This document shows positions 9,017-16,961 of a stretch of DNA of 33,146 nt, piece by piece; positions within the stretch are counted from its first letter, which is position 1; the number at the start of each line of letters is the position of its first letter. The notes beneath the pieces were generated by a model. That model had not been told where the DNA came from. It saw only the letters and a program-made list of their open reading frames with translations, and did not search any database. Made by a program: the position numbers and the translations under genes. Source of the stretch: an uncultured Butyricicoccus sp. (GTDB lineage: Bacteria > Bacillota > Clostridia > Oscillospirales > Butyricicoccaceae); NCBI GenBank assembly GCA_944384655.1, contig CALWUF010000001.1, positions 1-33,146 of the forward strand, read 5' to 3'.

Positions 9017-9520
9017 TCAGATATGCAGCCGTTGGAACAGATAAACGATTAGCTTTGAGAACACGATATCATAAGCGGCAAACGCAAGGAGCACCGCCGG
9101 AAGAAACAGCCAGATATTTTCCGCCAATACAACCGGAATCAACGCGAGTACGCTGTCAGCAAATACAAACAACAGTGCAGAAATACCGCCGCAGAACGCC
9201 AATTTGAGCACCCATTCCAGCGGAAGATTGTGCAGGCGTTCGATCAGGTTTTTCACCAGCGTATATGGACCGAAAAACGTTGCATACAACAATACAATTT
9301 CCTTGGCAGGCACGATCCATGCCGATACAATGGCTGTCGCAATCACCGTTATCAGACCATACGTCAGGCTCCCCTGTACGATCGTCAATGCTGCCACAAC
9401 ACTGGCGATTGCCGTAAGCCCAATCCGCATGCCGGGTATCATCGACGCCATCATCAGGAACAGAACGCCCAGCGCGGTCATCATCGCACAGAAAGTCAGG
9501 GTTTTTGTCTTGCTATTCAT
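9017..9520 (-). CDS. Integral membrane protein, ECF S-component-like
   Basis: A 167-residue, very hydrophobic protein with about five predicted membrane segments (roughly residues 8-30, 34-52, 54-75, 103-127 and 132-158). Short loops contain MIPGMRIG and FFGPYTLVKNLIERLHNLP. The size, helix count and start MNSKTKTLTFCAMMTALGVL resemble substrate-binding S-components of ECF vitamin transporters and related uncharacterised membrane proteins, but no substrate-specific motif was recognised and no EcfA/EcfT gene is nearby. The SD is weak (AGGA about 14 bases before the ATG). It is a single-gene unit between two terminator-like hairpins. The frame is firm; the family is tentative. Confidence 0.72.
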   Translation of the reverse strand: MNSKTKTLTFCAMMTALGVLFLMMASMIPGMRIGLTAIASVVAALTIVQGSLTYGLITVIATAIVSAWIVPAKEIVLLYATFFGPYTLVKNLIERLHNLPLEWVLKLAFCGGISALLFVFADSVLALIPVVLAENIWLFLPAVLLAFAAYDIVFSKLIVYLFQRLHI

Positions 9521-9598
9521 GGCTTGTCACACATCCTTACTATCTTTACCAATTTCATTCACCGCGTTTTGTATCCGCTCCTATACCACGCGCTTGTG

Positions 9599-9623
9599 AA
9601 AAAGGACTGCCATAGGCAATCCT
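9599..9623 (-). terminator. Terminator after the J-domain gene
   Basis: Minus strand stem GGATTGCC (9622-9615), loop of 3, GGCAGTCC (9611-9604), with one G-U pair, followed by five Ts (9603-9599). It begins 8 bases after the stop of the J-domain gene. Confidence 0.8.
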
Positions 9624-9630
9624 CTCCTCA

Positions 9631-10239
9631 TCAGAAACCTCCGCCGCAACAGTTACACAGGCAGTTCAAACATAACATCTGTGTGCAACAATCCAACGCG
9701 TCATTCTGCTGCATCGGACGATACCCGCCATAGGCAGAATTATTGCTGAGCATGTTTTGCATGCGACGATATTCCATGTTATTCGGCGCCATCGTACACG
9801 CCTGATTGATCTCCTGCATGGCTTCGTCAAACCAGCCCTTGCGATAACACACAGCGGAGCGCAGATAATGCCATTCGGCATCGCGCTGTGAGATACGCGA
9901 GAGCAATTCTTCCGCCATGCCGATATTGCCGACATTGATCGCGTTGCGCACCTGATTGTAAATACTGGCGTTTGTACCGCTGTAGCCGCCATAGCTCCCG
10001 CTGTAGCCGCCCTGATGATTATGCCCCTGCCCGTTGGAAGAAGCCCCTCCATTTTGACGCTGTTTCATTATGACATCATAGGCGTCATTGATCTCCTGCA
10101 TTTTTTCTTTTGCAAGATCTGCGAGTGGATTGTCAACATAATTGTCAGGGTGATATTTGCGCGCGAGGTCACGATATGCCCGTTTGACCTCATCATCCGA
10201 AGCCGATGGCGAAACGCCAAGTACTTTATAAGGATCCAT
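9631..10239 (-). CDS. J-domain protein with Cys-rich C-terminus
   Basis: A 202-residue protein with an N-terminal J domain (about 1-65). It has MDPYKVLGVSPSASDDEVKRAYR and the HPD tripeptide in ARKYHPDNY that stimulates Hsp70 ATPase. A Gly/Ser/Tyr/Asn-rich linker follows at about 70-100, then a helical, repeat-like segment (about 100-165). The C-terminus has closely spaced cysteines (CCTQMLCLNCLCNCCGGGF). It lacks the zinc-finger and substrate-binding domains of classical DnaJ, so it is probably a specialised co-chaperone. The ATG at 10239 has GGAGG upstream and overlaps the DUF5685 gene by 14 bases. The frame could start at 10275, but that lies far inside the previous gene. Its pairing with DUF5685 suggests a shared role. 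Confidence 0.88.
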   Translation of the reverse strand: MDPYKVLGVSPSASDDEVKRAYRDLARKYHPDNYVDNPLADLAKEKMQEINDAYDVIMKQRQNGGASSNGQGHNHQGGYSGSYGGYSGTNASIYNQVRNAINVGNIGMAEELLSRISQRDAEWHYLRSAVCYRKGWFDEAMQEINQACTMAPNNMEYRRMQNMLSNNSAYGGYRPMQQNDALDCCTQMLCLNCLCNCCGGGF

Positions 10240-11104
10240 GCCTGTTCTTTCCTCCGTAATTTGTAAACGTGCCATTGAGCACCTGCCGGGTTACCTCCGG
10301 CAAGCCCTGGCACAATATATTCTCTATTATCCCCGCGTCCCTGTACGGACGCAGCAAAACATATGCGTGATAAGACGCTGCCAATGATTGCAGCAATGTA
10401 TGATTCATGTCCTCTTTGACCGGTTCAATCGACGGTTGTGTGAGCCGCCAGCGCAAAATCACCGGATTATAGCTGCCGGATGCAAAATCCTGCGCCACAT
10501 CGTCGCAGGCGTCGATCAAATAAATCCACCGTCCGGTATGATAGAACATCTCCTCCAGAACACGGCTGTCCGTGCTGTACTCTGCCACAGCCGCACGTAG
10601 AATACGCGCGAATGCGTCGGCCGGACGGGCAAGAGAGGCAACCTTTTGGCGTTCCAACTGCTCCAATTCATCGAGACACACACGTGTGCATGCATCAAAA
10701 TCGGGCAGATCACGCGCTGCCTTTCGATAGCCTCGCCTCAATAGAAATTGCAGGGTACGTGCACCAAACCGTTTGAACCCGCGCTCGTCATGGGCGGTAT
10801 CCTCCAGTTTGTGCCACGCCAGAATGACGCTCACAGCCGCTGCACGGCGCATACCATCGCTCTCTGCTGCACAAGTGCGGCGCCGAAAGGGATGCATGAT
10901 GCACCGTTTTTTACAACTTTTTCCATCTTCCTCCAGCGCACACAGCACCAGTGCCAGATAGGTGCAGTCATAACTATGCAAAACGGTTTGCAGCAACCCA
11001 TAACGGCTGCGTATTGTATGGCAAAGCCCGCAGTAAACGCTCTGGAAGCGTTCCCATTCACGAACCTTCAATTCACCGCGCAGCGGGCGGACAAATCCGA
11101 ACAT
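10226..11104 (-). CDS. DUF5685 family protein
   Basis: A 292-residue protein that starts MFGFVRPLRGELKVREWERF and carries YCGLCHTIRSRYG, the Cys motif I associate with the DUF5685 family of Clostridia. A second cluster lies further on (SCKKRCIMHPF, RTCAA), so metal binding is possible. The rest is predicted mostly helical, with no signal peptide and no clear membrane segment. Function is unknown. A GAGGTG SD lies upstream of the ATG. It is coupled to the following J-domain gene, so it may be a client or partner of that co-chaperone; this is inference from context only. Confidence 0.85.
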   Translation of the reverse strand: MFGFVRPLRGELKVREWERFQSVYCGLCHTIRSRYGLLQTVLHSYDCTYLALVLCALEEDGKSCKKRCIMHPFRRRTCAAESDGMRRAAAVSVILAWHKLEDTAHDERGFKRFGARTLQFLLRRGYRKAARDLPDFDACTRVCLDELEQLERQKVASLARPADAFARILRAAVAEYSTDSRVLEEMFYHTGRWIYLIDACDDVAQDFASGSYNPVILRWRLTQPSIEPVKEDMNHTLLQSLAASYHAYVLLRPYRDAGIIENILCQGLPEVTRQVLNGTFTNYGGKNRHGSL

Positions 11105-11140
11105 GCTTCACCTCACTGATACATTTTACTGTATCTTTCT

Positions 11141-11171
11141 AAAGAATACAAGGCTGACACAAGCGTCAGCC
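11141..11171 (-). terminator. Terminator after the cdaA operon
   Basis: Minus strand stem GGCTGAC (11171-11165), 6-base loop, GTCAGCC (11158-11152), then the T-rich TTGTATTCTTT. It begins 9 bases after the stop of the RseC-like gene, the last gene of the cdaA operon. The T-tract is interrupted. Confidence 0.65.
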
Positions 11172-11179
11172 CTGAAAGT

Positions 11180-11581
11180 TTACAATTTTGAAATAGTATA
11201 TACCGGCGCTTTATTTTTTTGCCGGTCATTGACTTTCTTTGCGCCAAAGATGCCTCCAAAGAAGCCTATACCGCCCCAAAGTTCCGGAATGGGAAGCGAA
11301 AACGCAGCGGCAATGCCATAAAGGACAAAAAACAATACAATCGGAACAACATAGAGCACAGCCGCCAGACCGAGCACTTGCTTCGAACTGCCTGTAATCA
11401 TAACCGCTTCGCCGACCTCCGCGCCAACTGAATTGTCTGCAATCACCACAATCGGCTTAGAGACAATTTCTCCGCAGCCGCCGCAATTGGAACAGTCATG
11501 ACCGCAAGCTGTCTGCCGTTTTACTTCTAATTCTGCCTGATTGCCGGGCAACAGGCGCTTCACAACAGCAATCTGCTGCAT
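11180..11581 (-). CDS. RseC/MucC-like membrane protein (SoxR-reducing system component-like)
   Basis: A 133-residue protein of the RseC/MucC type. The N-terminal domain has a Cys cluster, CGHDCSNCGGCGE (about residues 25-37), which in this family is thought to bind an Fe-S cluster or take part in redox chemistry. Two membrane segments follow (about 72-95 and 98-118). The ATG at 11581 has a GGAGAGA-type SD; the frame extends upstream to 11698 but that part lies inside the oxidoreductase gene. It begins 2 bases after the stop of the FAD-protein gene, so it is co-transcribed with it. Relatives act near Rnf/Nqr-type systems or SoxR reduction, but neither is in this window. Confidence 0.82.
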   Translation of the reverse strand: MQQIAVVKRLLPGNQAELEVKRQTACGHDCSNCGGCGEIVSKPIVVIADNSVGAEVGEAVMITGSSKQVLGLAAVLYVVPIVLFFVLYGIAAAFSLPIPELWGGIGFFGGIFGAKKVNDRQKNKAPVYTISKL

Positions 11582-11583
11582 AT

Positions 11584-13191
11584 TTATTCTCTCCTTTCTT
11601 CGAGAGGACGGAAATTCTTTAAAATTTCCTGTGCGCAACCAATGCCATCCACCGCTGCGCTCAGGATACCACCCGCATATCCTGCACCTTCGCCGCACGG
11701 TATTAACCCGGAAATCTGTCTGCTGTGGCGATTTTCCAACCGTGTCATACGCACGGGCGAACTTGTGCGCGTTTCCGGACCGGTGAGCAACGCATCTGCT
11801 GCATCAAAACCGCGAATTTTTCTGCCGAATACACGAAGCCCATTTTGCATCTGCTGTACGACAAAACCCGGTAAAATGCCCTCCAATGTGCCGTATTGTA
11901 CGCCGCGCGGATAAGTCGGATGCACCTTCCCCTCATGACGGCTTGCCACGCCATCCAAAAAATCGCCCACCCGTTGGCATGGCGCCCGATAACTTCCAGT
12001 CACCCGGAATGCCTGCCGCTCGATTTGACGCTGGAATGCAACGCCGCTCAGTGCATCTGCCGTCGGGAAATCCAACGGATCAACCGATACGACAATCGCA
12101 GCATTGGCATTGCGCCCATCACGGGCATGATAACTCATCCCATTGGTCACAATGGAATCCGGTTCACTCTGCGCCGCAACAACCTGTCCGCCTGGGCACA
12201 TGCAAAAGGAATAACACGCGCGTCCGTTTTCCCGATGCGACAATGTATATTCTGCCGGTGGCAATGCCGGATGTCCCGCCAGTCTGCCGAACAGACTGCG
12301 GTCAATATCTCGCTGTAAATGCTCAATCCGCGCGCCAACAGAAAACGGTTTTGGCTCAAAATATACGCCCTGTGCGTGCAACTGTTCAAACGTATCGCGC
12401 GCACTGTGCCCGATTGCGAGAATCAGACGCTCACATGGGATTTGCTGTCCATCGACAACGGCCGCTGTCAGTGCGCCGTCGCGCTGAACAATACCGGTGA
12501 GCGTACAGCCAAAGTGCACCGTGCCGCCCATACGGATGATATCCTCACGCATTCGATAGACAACCTGTTTGAGAATATCCGTACCGATGTGCGGCTTTGC
12601 CCGGTATAGAATTTCGTCCGGCGCACCGTGCGCGACGAATGTGTGCAATACAAATTCACTCAACGGATCGTTGATGCGGGAGGTCAGTTTACCGTCAGAA
12701 TATGCACCTGCACCACCCTCACCAAACTGGATGTTGCTGTGCGGGTCAAACGCACCGCCTGTGGCAAACACTTCCACTGCGCGGTCACGGCTGTCAATCG
12801 CCTGTCCACGCTCAATGACAAGCGGTCGGTAACCGTTTTTCGCCAGCACATAGGCTGCAAACAGTCCGCCCGGACCAAATCCCACGACAATGGGGCGGTG
12901 TTCCAGCCGCGCTGTACCAGTGGCAACAGGCTGCTGTACGGTTTTTTTTAACCGCACATCCGGCTTGTTCAGGTCCTGTACGACAGCAGTTTCTGTCTCT
13001 GTACTGTCCAGCTCCAACAGTACGGACAAAACGCGTGTGATGCGCCCGCGCCGTGCATCAATGGAAGCACGGTAAATATGCGCACTGCGCACTGCACTGT
13101 CGGGCAACGCGCATTTTTTCCGTGCCGCCGCAAAGGCGTCCTGCTCAGATGCTTCCAGCGAAAGGCGGATATTGCCAACTAAAATACTCAT
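11584..13191 (-). CDS. FAD-dependent oxidoreductase (COG2509-like)
   Basis: A 535-residue putative FAD-dependent dehydrogenase. After an N-terminal ~95-residue domain typical of this group, the dinucleotide-binding motif GFGPGGLFAAYVLA is at about 104-117. It also has FATGGAFDPHSNIQFGEGGAGAYSDG (positions about 144-169) and a C-terminal FAD-binding segment CGEGAGYAGGILSAAVDG. The family is uncharacterised; substrate unknown. Its start overlaps the end of cdaR as ATGA (13188-13191), so it is translationally coupled to the c-di-AMP synthesis genes. In many Firmicutes glmM follows cdaR; none was seen here. Confidence 0.9.
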   Translation of the reverse strand: MSILVGNIRLSLEASEQDAFAAARKKCALPDSAVRSAHIYRASIDARRGRITRVLSVLLELDSTETETAVVQDLNKPDVRLKKTVQQPVATGTARLEHRPIVVGFGPGGLFAAYVLAKNGYRPLVIERGQAIDSRDRAVEVFATGGAFDPHSNIQFGEGGAGAYSDGKLTSRINDPLSEFVLHTFVAHGAPDEILYRAKPHIGTDILKQVVYRMREDIIRMGGTVHFGCTLTGIVQRDGALTAAVVDGQQIPCERLILAIGHSARDTFEQLHAQGVYFEPKPFSVGARIEHLQRDIDRSLFGRLAGHPALPPAEYTLSHRENGRACYSFCMCPGGQVVAAQSEPDSIVTNGMSYHARDGRNANAAIVVSVDPLDFPTADALSGVAFQRQIERQAFRVTGSYRAPCQRVGDFLDGVASRHEGKVHPTYPRGVQYGTLEGILPGFVVQQMQNGLRVFGRKIRGFDAADALLTGPETRTSSPVRMTRLENRHSRQISGLIPCGEGAGYAGGILSAAVDGIGCAQEILKNFRPLEERRE

Positions 13192-14420
13192 GATGATTCC
13201 CGTGTAATGCGCACCGTGACACTGTACGTACCGATGACCGTCGAACCATCCGGGCTGCTGATCGTAGCGCCGATGGTATGCTGTCCGTCAGATAGATCCT
13301 GAGACGCGATTTCCGCCACCGCACTGATATCTTCGACGTCAATGGAATCGAGCAGCCTCTGTGAACCGCTTAACACAACTTCTAACGATTGTGTCTCCAG
13401 GACAACCTCTGCGGTATCGTCCGGTTTGATGTCATTGAGACTGATATCTGTGATGGTAAAACTCTTTGTCGCGGCATCATTGATAGAAATTGTGACAGTC
13501 GCCGACGTGGGTTGTCCCGCATTCAAAGAAACGCCTGTCGGCACGCTGATATCAAATTCATAGGTGTCGCCATTTTCCGCCGTATTGACGTTGATTGCCC
13601 CCAATGGGATCGAATCGACGCCCTCCACCGTCGCCGGATCACCGATAATTTCCACTTCCTTTGGGGAAATCGTCGCCGTCACGTCATTGCTTGCGTCTTC
13701 AGGCGAGAACGTAACACTGAGCGGAACTGTTTTGACTTGTTTGACAGGGATAGTCACTGTGATGCTGGCGACACTGCGTGAAATATTATTGCTATCAACC
13801 GCATCGCCATTATCATCCACCAACTGATAGGAATAGTTATCCGTCAATGTTTGCGTGAGGTCTTTGGTATTGATATGAACCACAGCGGAAGAAATTTTGT
13901 CCAGTTCTGTCTCGGGACCGGTGATCTCCACAGAATCCGTGGACAGCGACGCCTCTTCAAACACATAACCGCTCGGTGCATCGTTGGAATATTGAACGAT
14001 AACCGGAACAGTCTTGGATTCCATGCGGTCAACAATAACGGTAATGGTTTCCGGTGTGCGTCCCACACAGGTCATACCGCTCTCCGGCAAAATGACATGA
14101 TATGGAATTTCATATGTGCCCGGCGCAGTAATGGTGTCGGACAAATCTGCTTTCACCTTGATCTGAGACGCAGTCAATGTAGCAAGGCGGCTGCTCGAAC
14201 CAGACACTTTGACGTCAACTGTGGCATCCGCGCCGCTGATGAGTTTCAAGTTATATGAATTATCCAAATCATCCACACCGGTCAACTGTACTGAAATATT
14301 CTTATATTCCAATGTTCTGGTCGGATTTTCGATGCTCATAAAATAGCTCCAGAGTATGACTGCCGCAATAACAGAGAGCAACTTTGTAAAAACGTCATGC
14401 TTTGCAATCCAGTTTCTCAT
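13188..14420 (-). CDS. cdaR: CdaR, YbbR-domain regulator of the diadenylate cyclase
   Basis: A 410-residue protein with an uncleaved N-terminal membrane anchor (about residues 9-27, AKHDVFTKLLSVIAAVILW) followed by repeated YbbR domains outside the membrane, probably four, as shown by recurring TVPVIV, SVEITGP and KVKADL-like segments. In Firmicutes CdaR binds the membrane cyclase CdaA and modulates c-di-AMP production. Its start overlaps the cdaA stop as ATGA (14417-14420). It is coupled to the FAD-dependent oxidoreductase at the other end. Confident from context plus repeat pattern. Confidence 0.93.
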   Translation of the reverse strand: MRNWIAKHDVFTKLLSVIAAVILWSYFMSIENPTRTLEYKNISVQLTGVDDLDNSYNLKLISGADATVDVKVSGSSSRLATLTASQIKVKADLSDTITAPGTYEIPYHVILPESGMTCVGRTPETITVIVDRMESKTVPVIVQYSNDAPSGYVFEEASLSTDSVEITGPETELDKISSAVVHINTKDLTQTLTDNYSYQLVDDNGDAVDSNNISRSVASITVTIPVKQVKTVPLSVTFSPEDASNDVTATISPKEVEIIGDPATVEGVDSIPLGAINVNTAENGDTYEFDISVPTGVSLNAGQPTSATVTISINDAATKSFTITDISLNDIKPDDTAEVVLETQSLEVVLSGSQRLLDSIDVEDISAVAEIASQDLSDGQHTIGATISSPDGSTVIGTYSVTVRITRESS

Positions 14421-15286
14421 CGTTTTTTCCCTCCGAAGCCCTGGATTCTATCCATAATTTTCGTAAGCATTGTCATTTCTTTCTGTTCTTCTTCCTGCTC
14501 CTCCTTAATCAGCAGCTCTGTACGCAGGATCTCATCCAACTGCTCCGGCACAAGATGACGCTGAAGTTTTCCGTCAATGGCAATAGAAATCGAACCCGTT
14601 TCCTCCGACACAACCAGGCTGATTGAATCGGCATTTTCACTCATGCCAACCGCTGCGCGGTGACGCGTGCCCAATTCCTTTGCAAGATTTGGATTTGGAG
14701 ACAGTGGAAGCACACAACCTGCGGCGTGTACCCGCCCGCCACGGATAATCATGGCGCCATCATGCAGCGGTGCACCTTCATAGAAAATATTGCGCACCAG
14801 CTCGTCCTTAACATCCGCATTCACAATCGTACCCGTGCGGATAATATCCTCCAGACTTTCCTTCCGCTCAAAGATAATCAATGCGCCAGTACGCGACCAT
14901 GACATTTCCGAACAGGCATGTACAATCTCAAGAATTGCCTTTTCCTCGACTGGGATCGTATCGTTGCGCAGCATGAGCAAAGACAGCTTACTCTTGCCGA
15001 CGCGCTCCAGCACACGCCGCAGCTCCGGCTGGAACACAATGGCAACGACCAAAATACCCCAAGTCAACACGGTTTGGAACAGATAATTGACCATTGTCAG
15101 TTGAAGGATGTTGGAAATCCACATGGCGACGATCAGGACGATGACGCCGCGGATAATGCGGGCGGAACTCGTTTCCCGCACCAGTTTTACCACCTGGTAA
15201 ATAAGAAACGAGACCACCGCAATATCGATCATATCGGAAACCGTAATTGATTTTAAGTTTTGCCACAACATGAAAACAGAATCCAT
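14417..15286 (-). CDS. cdaA: Diadenylate cyclase CdaA
   Basis: Makes cyclic di-AMP from two ATP, an essential second messenger for potassium and cell-wall balance. It is 289 residues. Three N-terminal membrane segments occupy about residues 15-35, 46-64 and 70-88. The cytosolic DAC domain carries the catalytic motifs DGA (176-178) in LHDGAMIIRGG and RHR (208-210) in GTRHRAAVG. Both are intact. The SD is GGGAG, about 13 bases before the ATG, which is longer than ideal. It starts a four-gene operon: cdaA, cdaR, FAD oxidoreductase, RseC-like. Confidence 0.96.
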   Translation of the reverse strand: MDSVFMLWQNLKSITVSDMIDIAVVSFLIYQVVKLVRETSSARIIRGVIVLIVAMWISNILQLTMVNYLFQTVLTWGILVVAIVFQPELRRVLERVGKSKLSLLMLRNDTIPVEEKAILEIVHACSEMSWSRTGALIIFERKESLEDIIRTGTIVNADVKDELVRNIFYEGAPLHDGAMIIRGGRVHAAGCVLPLSPNPNLAKELGTRHRAAVGMSENADSISLVVSEETGSISIAIDGKLQRHLVPEQLDEILRTELLIKEEQEEEQKEMTMLTKIMDRIQGFGGKKR

Positions 15287-15370
15287 AAATCAGTTGATTC
15301 TCCCAATTCCTACACAAAAATGCAGGTTTCTTTATTAAAGATATGCATGAAATAACTCATACGCATTTTT

Positions 15371-15399
15371 ATTGTACCACAACTCCGACATGGTGTGAA
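15371..15399 (-). promoter_or_regulatory. Candidate promoter of the cdaA operon
   Basis: Minus strand: TTCACA (15399-15394), 17-base spacer, TACAAT (15376-15371). The TG of an extended -10 element (TGG before TACAAT) is present. It lies about 85 bases upstream of the cdaA ATG and directly after the desulfurase gene. By eye only. Confidence 0.5.
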
Positions 15400-15403
15400 T
15401 AGC

Positions 15404-16564
15404 CTACTCCAAATTTTGCGTCGATTCTTTTCCGCTTATCCCGGCAACCCGACTTGCAAATCGTCTCATCTGACGCTCTGTCTGAAACCAACCGGGCGAA
15501 ATTCGCACGGTTCCTGTGCGTGCTGTTCCCGCTGTCTGGTGCGCGAGCGGTGCACAATGCAGTCCTGCACGGACACAGATGTTATATTCTGCGAGCCGCT
15601 GCGCAACCGTTTCCACCGGAAGCTGTCGGCTCCAAAATGACAGAACACCGGTTTGCCGATTCATATCGGGTGAAACATACAGTACAATACCAGGAATTTC
15701 GCGCAGTTCTTCTGCGGCAATGTGACTCAATGCGCGTTCATGTTGTAAAATCTCTTGCTCTCCGATCCGCTGTATGAATTTCATGCCTTCAAACAATCCT
15801 GCGATACCCGCAATGTTCTGCGTCCCACTTTCCAGACGGTCAGGCAGGAAATCCGGCATTTCCGTCTGTTCCGACCGACTGCCTGTTCCGCCGGGCAGCA
15901 ACGGATATGGCATACGTTCGGACAGCCACAGCAACAGCCCTGTCCCCGGCGGTCCATATAGCCCTTTATGTCCGGGCATACATACCGCCGCAAGGCTGTG
16001 CAGTTTTGATACATCGATGGGAAGTACACCTGCTGACTGTGATGCATCTAAAATCAGCGGAATACCCGCCTCTGTCAGCAAACAATCGAGTGGTTCCAAT
16101 GGCTGGATATATCCGAATACATTGGAAACATGACACAATACAAAACAGTCTGCACCGTCATCAATCGCCTTTTTTGCCGATGCAAGCAGCATGTCGTCAT
16201 TCCACAGCTCACCCTGTAAAATTGTCAACCGTTTGTTGCCCTGTTTGACAATATCGACAATGGGACGCAGCACAGCATTGTGTTCAAACGGCGAAAGAAC
16301 AAAATGCTTGCACGTCTGCATGGAATACAATGCAAGGCACAAGGCATGTGTTGCATTACAAGTAAAAATCACACGACGTGGGTCATCCAACCCAAACAAT
16401 TGCGCCGCCAGCATACGCGTGTCATACAATATTTCCGCACCCGTCATCGCCGGGAAATGAGCGCTGCGTCCTGCACCCGCCGCATGCCCCATCGCCCAGC
16501 GCATCGCATTGCCGACAGACGGCGGTTTTTTCAGCGTTGTCGCTGCGTTGTCCAGATAAATCAT
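15404..16564 (-). CDS. Cysteine desulfurase-like aminotransferase class V (PLP)
   Basis: A 386-residue fold-type I PLP enzyme of the cysteine desulfurase (NifS/CsdA) group. It starts MIYLDNAATTLKKP. The PLP Schiff-base Lys is K200 in MPGHKGLYGPPGTG; the ring contact His/Asn are in EHNA (about 94-97) and the Asp is in DASQSAG. The likely catalytic Cys is C337 in RAGLHCAPLAH. It probably takes sulfur (or selenium) from Cys (or selenocysteine) for transfer. The first codon overlaps the stop of the DUF3343 gene (16561-16564), so the two are made together. No iscU/sufU scaffold is near, which argues against general Fe-S assembly. Confidence 0.9.
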   Translation of the reverse strand: MIYLDNAATTLKKPPSVGNAMRWAMGHAAGAGRSAHFPAMTGAEILYDTRMLAAQLFGLDDPRRVIFTCNATHALCLALYSMQTCKHFVLSPFEHNAVLRPIVDIVKQGNKRLTILQGELWNDDMLLASAKKAIDDGADCFVLCHVSNVFGYIQPLEPLDCLLTEAGIPLILDASQSAGVLPIDVSKLHSLAAVCMPGHKGLYGPPGTGLLLWLSERMPYPLLPGGTGSRSEQTEMPDFLPDRLESGTQNIAGIAGLFEGMKFIQRIGEQEILQHERALSHIAAEELREIPGIVLYVSPDMNRQTGVLSFWSRQLPVETVAQRLAEYNICVRAGLHCAPLAHQTAGTARTGTVRISPGWFQTERQMRRFASRVAGISGKESTQNLE

Positions 16565-16788
16565 CCGCCATCCTCCCAGCGCCAGACGTCAGGCGGTATA
16601 TCTGCCAAACAATCTGCCGCCCGTTCAGATGCCAGCGTTTCTATTTCAAGCCCCCAGGAACAGGAATGCACATTCGGCGAACGCGGCGGGCGCGCAAGTC
16701 TTGCGTCAATGCCGCATGCGGACAGCTTCCGCGAAAGAATCACCGCCTCGCTCTGGGAGCGGCACAGAATCATTCGACTCTGTTTCAT
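16561..16788 (-). CDS. DUF3343 protein (putative Se/S carrier-like)
   Basis: A 75-residue protein starting MKQSRMILCRSQSEAVILS, with the DUF3343-type segment PRSPNVHSCSWGLEI containing a conserved-looking Cys. DUF3343 proteins have been linked by genome context to sulfur/selenium metabolism; here the coupling (ATGA) to a cysteine desulfurase fits a small persulfide or selenide carrier, but this is inference. A longer frame from a GTG at 16797 lies inside the SD (GGAGGTG), so the ATG at 16788 is chosen. It is the first gene of a two-gene operon. Confidence 0.82.
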   Translation of the reverse strand: MKQSRMILCRSQSEAVILSRKLSACGIDARLARPPRSPNVHSCSWGLEIETLASERAADCLADIPPDVWRWEDGG

Positions 16789-16815
16789 CCTACGCACCTC
16801 CGAAATTCTTTCTCT

Positions 16816-16829
16816 TTATACTAGTATAA
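16816..16829. promoter_or_regulatory. 14-bp perfect palindrome between divergent genes
   Basis: TTATACTAGTATAA is a perfect palindrome. It covers a TATACT (-10-like) on the minus strand for the DUF3343 gene and lies upstream of the DUF815 promoter. Could be an operator, or simply the symmetric core of a -10 element. Confidence 0.3.
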
Positions 16830-16889
16830 GATACAGCCACCTGTTTTGTGCCTGTCCGCTGTGCCGCTATTTTCTATATCCGATTGTCC

Positions 16890-16918
16890 TTGCAAACCAT
16901 ACAGCTTTGTGCTATCGT
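16890..16918 (+). promoter_or_regulatory. Candidate promoter of the DUF815 gene
   Basis: Plus strand: TTGCAA (16890-16895), 17-base spacer, TATCGT (16913-16918). The predicted start is about 36 bases before the ATG. The -10 element is imperfect; by eye only. Confidence 0.35.
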
Positions 16919-16961
16919 TAAATATGAATAAACTTATGATTATATGAGGTGACACATATCT

